From Lepiota brunneoincarnata (lineage: Eukaryota > Basidiomycota > Agaricomycetes > Agaricales > Agaricaceae): DNA of 64,000 nucleotides. The stretch's first letter is position 1. Each line of letters begins with the position of its first letter. The stretch spans positions 868,001 through 932,000 of the forward strand of contig JAEBUN010000012.1 of the NCBI GenBank assembly GCA_023014365.1, in the 5' to 3' direction. The position numbers were made by a program, and so were the translations under genes. Below the pieces are notes generated by a model. The model was not told where the DNA came from, searched no databases, and was given only the letters and a program-made list of their open reading frames with translations. Below are positions 56,896 through 64,000 of the stretch, piece by piece.

Positions 56896-57593
56896 TGTTA
56901 TGATCCATGCTCCTTCTGTATCTGAGGATAACTGGAGATGGCCTTCAATCACTCTGCAAGGTGTCCGAGACGGTTGGCCTTGTAGAGCTTAGTGGATTGT
57001 GCTCAATGAGATAACGAGGGAACACGCCAAGTTAAGGCAGAGAGGGTTAATGACCGCTGTTAACAAGATTAAAGCTTAGGGCTTTAATACTTGTACAGGC
57101 CTTATATACCTATGAGATGCTATATACTTGTTATAGGTAATTAGGCTGTTCTACTAGTCATCCGCAGTCTTGACTATGATGCACATCCTGGCTGATGGCA
57201 TCCTACTGTTATTTATATTACAATGAGTCAGTGTCCTTGTTCTTACTGCTGTGCGATGTTCCATCGCTTTCCTCTGACTCATAATCTCCTTCTCCCGATT
57301 CTATCTCCATGGAGTCTCCTCCATTCTCGCTCTCCACTCTCTCGGTACTTCCATCTACATCGGAGGTTGGATTGGTTGATCCATGGCTGTCCTCCTTGTC
57401 CTCGGGGTATTCCAGAATATCCTCCAGAGTTATCTCCATTCCCGCTTCTCTTGCCAGGTCCTGCATGGCGTTATAATATTCCCCTGCTTCATCTTCATAC
57501 TCCTGTGCTTGTAGCTGGTCTGTGGTCTCATGTACCCATTTTGTAAAGTCGAATAGTTGTTCCTGTTCCTCTCAATCTGGACTATTCATAACA
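56896..57593 (-). mobile_element. 5' LTR of the family S element
   Basis: 698 bp, same length and orientation as 19791-20488. TATATAAGG-like TATA on the minus strand near 57110. The U3 tail frame (82 codons, 57218-57466) is still open. Confidence 0.92.
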
Positions 57594-57598
57594 GATAG

Positions 57599-57715
57599 CA
57601 AAGGAGGTAAGTGGCTTCCAATAATGACTCCATCACGGTTGCACACTGATCCTACAGGGCCTGGGAGTTATGAAACGTATCTTGATGGTGCCAGAGACTA
57701 CCATCAAACATAAAA
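57599..57715 (+). pseudogene. Continuation of the small gene interrupted at 19790
   Basis: After removal of 19791-57598 the frame started at 19742 continues without a break: 16 codons before the insertion, then KGGKWLPIMTPSRLHTDPTG and on to a TAA at about 57713-57715. Alternatively GTAAGTGG near 57608 is an intron donor with acceptor CTACAG near 57655. No family recognised. Confidence 0.55.
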
Positions 57716-57882
57716 GAGAAGAGAAACATGAGGAGTCACACTGGCTGCAGGCTCAAAAGAAACAGAAGCTTGTCAGCAGCAGGTCCAAAATGGAAAGCTG
57801 AGACTTACGGAGTTTACAGGAAATCAGTCCAGCCAACAGTGGTAATCTGGGCATTGATTCAGACAGAGGCGTCTTTGCTGTA
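57716..57882 (+). other. Flanking sequence of the interrupted gene
   Basis: No clear gene; short coding-like phrases before the F-box remnant suggest exon/intron sequence of the same or the next gene. Confidence 0.35.
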
Positions 57883-58071
57883 GTGCATAACCTGTTTCAC
57901 ATTAGCAAAGAAGGTTCCATTCTGACCACGAAATTGCAGCACACCTTACAGCTGGATATAGGATCATGTCCTCTGGAGATTCAGTTGGAGATTTTCAACT
58001 ATATTGATGATCCAGACCTCATTGCATTGGCATTGGCATTCATGCATGATAAGAGCCTGACTGTTACCTGA
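57883..58071 (+). pseudogene. F-box-like motif remnant
   Basis: Encodes CPLEIQLEIFNYIDDPDLIA followed by LALAF, which fits the start of a fungal F-box (P.E...EIF.YL.DP.DL.ALAL). F-box proteins recruit substrates to SCF ubiquitin ligases. Only 62 codons remain; the frame ends at 58071 close to an abrupt change in sequence, so the gene is truncated. Confidence 0.55.
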
Positions 58072-58419
58072 GTTAGGGGTTCACTCTTGAGTAGCATGGA
58101 GTTCGACACAGGATGTCTATACAGACTTGGTCCTGTCCTACTATGCATGACTTGGAGACGACGGAGCACTATAAGTCCAGCCTGTTATGGCAAAGAGGTA
58201 TAGGAGGCAAGAACTTTATAACACTAAGATAAGGATACAAGGTATTGTACTGTATCCTTATATACTTCTAAGTGTGGCTATACTCCTACTATAATAGTCT
58301 GGACCAGAGTAACTATGAGTCAGAGATAAGAGACATGAGGCATATGGTAAGAATAGTCCTTCTGATGTACACTACTGATGGTTTCAGAGTGACATGGGAA
58401 TATAAGCTAAAAATAACCA
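58072..58419. other. Unassigned sequence before the second chromovirus copy
   Basis: Begins with TGTTACCTGAG near 58063 and has a TATA-like TCCTTATATACTTC near 58255; this could be a fragment of another LTR, but I find no partner and no duplication. No gene. Confidence 0.35.
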
Positions 58420-58801
58420 TCCTTCTGATAAGACTTCTGATAACACTTAGAGACAATGATTTATATCTCAAGACTGAGAAATATGAATTCAAATGTCAAC
58501 AACTCGAATACCTAGGAGTTATCATCACTCCAGACTCAGTCTCAATGGACCCAGCAAAGCTCAAAGGCATTGCTGAATGGCCAACACCAACTACCCCACA
58601 TGATGTATGCAAATTCATAGGATTTTGCAACTTCTATCAGAAGTTTATACATCAATATGCCACATGGGCCAAGCCCCTCAATGCTCTAATATCCAAAACC
58701 AAGAAATGTGAATGGACAGAAGAATGCCAAAACACCTTCAATACCCTTAAAAGGAAATTCCAAAGCAAACCAGTACTAATAGTTCCAGACCAAGACAAAC
58801 C

Positions 58802-59302
58802 TGTAAGGGGAACTTCAGGTTACTGCTCACAACCTCAAATTTGGAAATCCAATTCCCTACCTCTCTATGTTCAGAAACCTAATCCCCAGCTTCTCTATGC
58901 TCAGAAATCTGATTCCCTGCCTTCCTGCATTCAGAAATCTCATCCCCAGCCCCCTTCGGCCCAGAATTTGGTCCTCCAGCACTCCAGTGCTTGGAGTTCC
59001 TTCCTATGCCCCTCCAATGCAGATGCAAACCCTCACTGGTGCATGCAACCCTGTCCCAAGCCCATTCCTGACCATACCCACTTTAGACATCCCTGACACC
59101 TCACAACCCTTTATGTAGAGTAGATTGCTTAACTTGGACTTACAGCAAGTAGTATAAGTAGTGTAGGTGAGCTTGGAAAAACCTTACTTTATTCTCTAAG
59201 GTTTCCCCTTGCTCAGGTATGTACTTGGATAGAGGTCTGGGAATGACACTAAGGTTTCCCCCTGCTCAGTCAACATGATGTGACAACCAGGTTGCCCTTA
59301 CA
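58802..59302. mobile_element. Solo LTR (501 bp) of an unassigned LTR family
   Basis: TGTAAGGGGA...GCCCTTACA with duplication AAACC (58797-58801 and 59303-59307), verified against the uninterrupted minus-strand copy near 53165. Contains four 30-bp tandem units at 58855-58974. The ends resemble those of the 339-bp LTR at 31992 but the interior differs. Confidence 0.88.
58855..58974. repeat. Four tandem 30-bp units in the solo LTR
   Basis: Units share CCC-GC-TCTCTATG-TCAGAAA-CT; the third and fourth are more diverged. Exact 30-bp spacing keeps a reading frame open, so the apparent ORF here is a by-product. Confidence 0.8.
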
Positions 59303-59830
59303 AAACCTTTCAAAATCAAATGCAATGCATCACTATTTGCATCAGGAGCAGTCCTACTTCAATGTGACAATAATGGAGTTAAACACCCAGTCACTTACTT
59401 CTCAAAAGGATTCTCACCAGCTGAATGCAACTATCATTGCTCAGAACAAGAATTCTTCACCATAATCTGAGCACTCAAAGAATGGCACCACCATATAGAA
59501 GGATCCTCTCACAAGACCATTGTATGGTCAGATCATGACACCCTTTGCTGCTGGAGAAAACCCAAAGACCTCAGCAGAAGACAAGCCCAATGGATTGCAT
59601 ACATGCAATGATTTGACATCAAAATCCAACACATCCCTGGAAAGAAAAATGGATCAGCAGATGCTCTCTCAAGATGACCTGATCATGAACCCAAGACAAA
59701 AGACAACAAACAAGTTGTTGCACTACCTGATAAGTTCTTCACCCCAGAACAACCCCAGCACATCGATATTATTAACAAAAATACCAAACAAGAAATAAAA
59801 GAGCTGTGGAAGAAAAAGAAACAAGTTGAC

Positions 59831-60960
59831 ATTGCACAAGAAGATGACTCAGAACACCCACATGTTCATGGAAAGCTATTTATACCTCAAGATCTACATC
59901 TCAGATGCCACTTACTGCAAAGAGTACATGACTCACCAAATGCAGGACACCCTGGAATTGCAGAAACTACCAGAAAACTCCAGGAGTATGCCTGTTGGCC
60001 CAGGATGTGATCATTTGTCAAAAATTATGTCTGAGGATGTGGCACTTGCCAACAATACAAAATCAATCACCACCCCCTGAAGCCACCGCTTCAACCTATC
60101 CCTGGACCCCACTCTACCCATCCATTCTCAAACATCTCAATGGATCTCATTACAGACCTACCCCCAGATGGACCCCATGATTCTATACTGGTCATAGTCA
60201 ACCAGCTTATGAAGGGGATCATTCTAGAACCTACTGTGAAAACTGCCAACATGGACAAGATCACTGAATTCTTATCAAATGGCTGTTTTCTAGATTTGGC
60301 CTTCCTGAAAAAGTTCTCAGTGATTGTGATCCCAGATTTGCTGCCAAATCCATGAAAGAATTCTACAAACAGCTCAGAATTGAACAAGCACTCTCTACCA
60401 CCTACCACCCACAGACAGATGGACAAACAGAGCAATTCAATCAAGAAATAGAACTATACCTTGGCATCTATTGCTCATCAAACCCAAACAAATGGGCAAA
60501 AGCACTTCCACTTCTGGAATATATCCACAACTCGAAGATGCATGCTGAACACCAGCATATCCCATTTGAACTCCTCTATGGATCAAGCCCCAAAGGATTT
60601 CTGACCTCCAAGGAGCCAACAAACATTCCAGCAATAGGAGAGAAGTTTAAATATCTCACCAAGATATGCCAAGAAGCACATGAACAGGCCAGACTAAAAA
60701 TGGCTACAAGATATAACTGGCCAGATATCAATCTAAAAGTTGGACAAAAGGTTTGGCTAGACAACCGCAACCTCCCAATTCAGTACACCTCAAAGAAACT
60801 GGCCCAATGCTGAGAAGGTCCCTTTGCCATAACAAGGAAACTTGGACCTATTACCTACAAGCTAAAATTACCCATCAAATGGAAGATCCACAACAATTTT
60901 CATGCAAGCCTCCTAATGCCTGCAGAAGAGAACAACACGCATGGGGAATACAACACAGCC
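59831..60960 (+). pseudogene. Integrase, plus-strand family S copy
   Basis: Zinc-binding part in broken frames (59870-60070), DDE core MDLITDLP (60140), a shifted segment around 60270-60350, then TDGQTEQFNQEIELYL (60415) and the GPY/F-like region KLGPITYKLKLP in another frame (60838). A TGA at 60810-60812 precedes GPY/F. Confidence 0.82.
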
Positions 60961-61236
60961 CTGCCACCCAACCTTGTAAATGGAGAAGAAGAATATGAGG
61001 TTGAGTCAATACTGCACCACAGAAAGATCTGGAACAAGTATCAGTTCCTAGTCAGATGGAAAGGATACCTTCCCACCAAGGACTCCTGGGAGCCAGAAGC
61101 AAACCTCAAAAATACCAAGGAAGTCATTGAAGAATATAAAAGGGCCCACAAACTAGACAACCCCACCAATGACCCAACCACCCAACACTTGAGCAACCAC
61201 TCCAAACCTCCCAGAGCCAGACAATGATGGACATCT
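60961..61236 (+). pseudogene. Chromodomain, plus-strand family S copy
   Basis: GEEEYEVESILHHRKIWNKY then FLVRWKGYLPTKDSWEPEA, an intact-looking chromodomain in the open frame 60916-61227. The codon after PPRARQ is TGA (CGA in the minus-strand copy), and the sequence is cut by the solo LTR at 61237. Confidence 0.85.
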
Positions 61237-61946
61237 TGTTATGATCTGTGCTCCTTCTGTATCCGAGGATAACTGGAGACAGTCTTCAATCACTCTACAA
61301 GGTGTCCAAGATGGTTGGCCTTGCAGAGCTTAGTGGATCGCGCTCAATGAGATGACAAGGGAACATGCCAAGTTAAGGCAGAGAGGGTTAACGACCACTG
61401 TTAACAAGATTAAAGCTTAAGGCTTTAATCTCTACTTGTACAGGCCTTATATACCTATGAGATACTGTATACTCATTATAGGTTATTGGGCTGTTCTACT
61501 TGTCCTGCATAGTCTTGACCATGATGCGCATCCTAGCTGATGGCATCCTACTGTTATTTATATATTACAATGAGTCAGTGTCCTCATTCTCCATTCCACT
61601 GCTGTGCAATGTTCCATTGCTTTCCTCTGGCTCATAATTCTCTTCTCCTGATTCTATCTCCATGGATTCTCCTCCATTCTCGGTCTCCACTCTCTTGGTG
61701 CTTCCATCCGTATCAGAGGTTGGATTGGTTGATCCATGGCTATCTTCTTCATCCTCAGGGTATTCCAAAATATCCTCCAGAGTTATCTCCATTCCTGCTT
61801 CTCTCGCCAGGTCCTGCATGGCATTATAATATTCCCCTTCTTTGTCTTCATACTCCTGTGCTTGCAACTGGTCTGTGGTTTCCTGTAACCATCTTGTAAA
61901 GTTGAATAGTTGTTCTTGTTCCTCCCAGTCCAGGCTGTTCATAACA
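61237..61946 (-). mobile_element. LTR of family S inserted antisense in the plus-strand copy
   Basis: 710 bp, TGTTATGATC...TTCATAACA. Flanks CATCT (left) and GGATA (right) do not match, so either one side was deleted after insertion or the junction is a rearrangement; about 0.8 kb of the host copy's 3' frame is missing here. Confidence 0.85.
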
Positions 61947-61992
61947 GGATACATATGTCTGATGAGGACATCAGACCTTATGAAGGGGATAA

Positions 61993-62704
61993 TGTTATGA
62001 ACAGTCCAGACAGAGAGGAACTGGAACAAGTATTTGACTTTACAAGATGGGTACAGGTGACCACAGACCAGCTGCAAGCACAGGAATATGAAGATGAAGA
62101 GGAGGAGCACTATAACACCATGCAGGACCTGGCAAGAGATGCAGGAATGGAGATCACCTTGGAGGATATTCTGGAATACCCCAAGGAATAAGGAGATAGT
62201 TATGGATTGACTGATCCAACCTCTGGCACAGATGGAAGCACTGAGAGAGTGGAGAGCAAGAATGAAGAAGAATCCATGGAGATAGGATCAGGAGAAGAGG
62301 AATATGAGTCAGAGGAAAGTGATGGAACATCACACAGCAGTAGAATAGAGAACAAGGACAGTGACTCAATGTAAGATATGAATAGCAGTAGGATGCCATC
62401 AGCTAGGATGTGCATCATGGTCAAGGCTGCACAGGACAAGTAGAATAGCCCAATAACCTATAATGAGTATATGGTATCTCATAGGTATATAAAGGCTTGT
62501 ACAAGTAGAGATTAAAGCCTTAAGCTTTAATCTTGTTAACAGCAGTTGTTAACCTCTCTCTGCCTTAACTTGGCATGTTTCCTCATTATCTCATTGAGCG
62601 CAACCCACTAAGCTCTACAAGGCCAACCATCTTGGACACCTTGTTGAGTGATTGAAGGCCTTCTCCAGTTATCTTCAGATACAGAAGGAGCAAGGATCAT
62701 AACA
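61993..62704 (+). mobile_element. 3' LTR of the plus-strand family S copy
   Basis: 712 bp, preceded by the conserved polypurine tract (GAAGGGGATAA at 61982-61992). The 3' frame reads MSDEDIRPYEGDN into it and stops at 62189-62191 (truncated relative to other copies). Together with 61237-61946 it forms an imperfect inverted pair separated by 46 bp. Confidence 0.88.
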
Positions 62705-64000
62705 CCATACCCTTAAATCCCAGTATGTGTGATGGTAATTCTTGTGCAAGCCAATCACAGTTGCTTGCATTATCCATGCACAAACTAAACAACTAACAAT
62801 GAAATAAGTAATAAATATACCAAAAACAATATTATAATAACTTACCAATTTTCCCAGACCAAATTGGTTGATACAATCTACAACAGTATGTGCCAAATAC
62901 TCTCCATCATGCTTTTGGATAAGTCTAATATTATATTTGAGTATGATATTATAAAACTCAAAAATTCTAAATATATACTTACTGGATGAATTCCAAAACC
63001 ATACAATGAATACTTCCATCTGTGCACCATACAACTACAATACCAAGATAGAACACTGTAATTGGAGCAGTCCAACCATCCAGGACCAAATGAATGGTTG
63101 AGTTGAGATCCTATAACTATAATTAGATAACTTATACTTTAATTAATATAATATAATAAAAAAACCTGAAAGTATTGCTTAATATCAATAGATAAGTACT
63201 GATACAAGCACTGGACATCCCGGCTAACAGTTTGAGGTGATGGGAGTTTAGTTCCAGGATGGAGCATATCAATTTCAGCTTTGTACTTGGGATCATTGAC
63301 AATATTGAAGGGTCATTTGTTATGAGCACATCAAATAGTGATCAGAGCACAATGGGCAGCCTCTGAGTAAGGGATAAAGGGTGTAGAGGATACCTCTGAT
63401 ATAGCCACAGTTTTTCCCTGATGTGCAAGACACTGGGTAACTCCACTTTGCAAATTGCTGGTTCCTTCACCACTACTCCTATGGGGCTGGGACTGCGATG
63501 TGTGATCTGCATTAGTTTTGCAAGTGAAAATATAAATGATACAATAGGGAGTGTTGTCCAGATGGTGTTCACAAGCAAGAGAAACATCAAAGTGGTCATA
63601 CACAGTTGACCTCCATGACATAAGTGATGCCTCTAGAAAACAAATACTATTAGTTATTGTCTAACCAACATAATATAGTCATATACCAATAATCTCCTCA
63701 TCTGGCATATCCCATACCTCCAGATCAGTCATACGGACAATATTGTTTGTAGCCCAACATTGCTTGCACTTAACTGGAGAGACCAATACAGCTGGAGTAC
63801 TGGATTGATGAGCAAGATCACTCATAGCTGCCAAATTGGTGTCATCATCAGACCCAGATATACTAGTATGGCTCCCAGAGCCCTGAGAAACCAGAAAGAC
63901 CCTAGGATTTCATGCAGGTGTAGAAGGTGGAAGCTCAGGAGTGCCAGGGGTAGCTGTATAGGCACCAGTCAATGGTGCAGGGTCCTGGCCAGTTGGAGGT
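62705..64000 (-). pseudogene. hAT-family transposase gene, 3'-truncated and decayed
   Basis: Minus strand, extending beyond the window edge. Probable exons: 64000-63687, 63632-63176, 63110-62993, 62911-62846, 62784-62705, with GT...AG introns. Exon 2 has a BED-type zinc-finger arrangement (VYDHFDVS, then CIIYIFTCK...GEGTSNLQ...TQCLAHQG) and DPKYKAEIDMLHPGTKLPS; exon 3 reads VLDGWTAPITVFYLGIVVVW and exons 4-5 KHDGEYLAHTVVDC and MDNASNCDWLAQEL, the hallmark DGWT and DNASN blocks of hAT transposases. Stops occur in exon 1 (TGA near 63909) and exon 2 (near 63333 and 63313). The C-terminal dimerisation region is gone: the gene is cut at 62705 by the family S LTR. Confidence 0.85.

Larger units (their letters stand above)
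19791..57593 (-). mobile_element. Family S Ty3/Gypsy chromovirus, complete, hosting three nested family T insertions
   Basis: Both ends are LTRs in the same orientation (56896-57593 is the 5' LTR and 19791-20488 the 3' LTR, each 698 bp), flanked by the duplication GATAG (19786-19790 and 57594-57598). Reading the minus strand: 5' LTR, priming site, gag, protease, RT, RNase H, integrase (to 51497), [T element 37526-51496], chromodomain (37525-37199), 3' frame, [T solo LTR 35646-36891], zinc-knuckle frame, [T element 20697-35013], end of the 3' frame, PPT, 3' LTR. Subtracting the insertions leaves about 8257 bp, a normal chromovirus size. The gene order, chromodomain and self-priming site suit the Tf1/sushi group. 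The LTRs differ at about 20 of 698 positions by my reading. Confidence 0.93.
58420..59830 (+). pseudogene. RT thumb and RNase H, plus-strand family S copy, split by a solo LTR
   Basis: LEYLGVIITPDSVSMDP (58505-58555), ...WTEECQNTFNTLKRK..., then the insertion at 58802, then RNase H sequence in shifted frames (CNASLFASGAVL, 59315; HHIEGSSHKTIVWSDHD, 59490). No RT palm is left. Several stops. Confidence 0.82.
58420..62704 (+). mobile_element. Family S chromovirus, 5'-truncated plus-strand copy with 3' LTR
   Basis: Starts inside RT, continues through RNase H, integrase and chromodomain, lacks most of the 3' frame, and regains the last 46 bp of the internal region with its polypurine tract (61947-61992) followed by the 3' LTR (61993-62704). 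Two solo LTRs interrupt it (58802-59302 and 61237-61946). CpG-depleted throughout. The LTR end at 62704 abuts the hAT gene remnant. Confidence 0.88.

Noticed and set aside
58272..59096. A single 274-codon ORF across 58272-59096
   Set aside because: It joins chance sequence, a truncated RT and the tandem repeats of a solo LTR; comparison with the minus-strand copy shows three unrelated origins.
1..64000. tRNA, rRNA, CRISPR arrays, integrons or prokaryotic operons
   Set aside because: No cloverleaf-like box A/box B spacing, no rRNA sequence and no regularly spaced short repeats were seen; the tandem repeats present are minisatellites in LTRs or spacers.

Overview
The window is a transposon-rich stretch of fungal chromosome, most likely from a basidiomycete (Agaricomycetes). 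The evidence is the 50-60 nt introns with GTRNGY donors and CTGAC-type branch sites, the Ty3/Gypsy chromovirus with a C-terminal chromodomain, the BED/hAT and Tc1 transposase types, an F-box remnant, and decay of old repeats mainly at CpG. I see no rRNA, tRNA, CRISPR or bacterial-type operon. Almost everything is mobile DNA; ordinary host sequence is limited to about 15.8-19.8 kb and 57.6-58.1 kb.

Two Gypsy families dominate. I call the first 'family T': about 13.97 kb, 1301-bp LTRs (TGAT...TTTTCA), 4-bp target duplications, gag, pro and pol in three successive -1 frames, and then about 4.4 kb carrying two multi-exon genes on the opposite strand, convergent with pol. One antisense gene (584 codons, six exons) encodes a protein with a perfect fungal Zn2Cys6-type cysteine pattern; the other (about 358 aa, six exons) has a predicted helical C-terminus. 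The palindrome TAAGCTTA occurs 27 times in each full-length copy and, by my manual count, 76 times in family T sequence in the window and never outside it. I call the second 'family S': an 8.26-kb chromovirus with 698-711-bp LTRs (TGTTATGA...TCATAACA), an apparent self-priming site, and a 3' reading frame that runs into the LTR.

Layout: 1-3362, an old CpG-depleted family T copy (+) with a 532-bp hAT-like insertion; 3363-4730, unassigned sequence with a tandem repeat; 4731-5432, solo LTR S; 5438-14161, an old family T copy (-) split by two solo S LTRs; 14260-15842, a dead Tc1/mariner element with 213-bp inverted repeats; 15845-19790, host-like remnants ending in a promoter and the first codons of a small gene. 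At 19791-57593 one complete minus-strand family S element (duplication gatag on both sides) interrupts that small gene, which resumes at 57599. This S element was itself hit three times by family T, always in the same orientation: a full element at 20697-35013, a solo LTR at 35646-36891 and a full element at 37526-51496. Next come an F-box-like remnant (57.9-58.1 kb), a 5'-truncated plus-strand S copy (58420-62704) carrying two solo LTRs, and a decayed hAT transposase gene on the minus strand (62705-64000).

The relative order of events is readable from the nesting. The S element's LTRs differ at about 3 percent by my reading, while the LTR pairs of the two nested T elements differ at about 1.2-1.3 percent, mostly at CpG. 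The most interesting candidate system is family T: a retrotransposon with its own antisense zinc-cluster gene and a dense, family-specific 8-bp palindrome that could be that protein's binding site.
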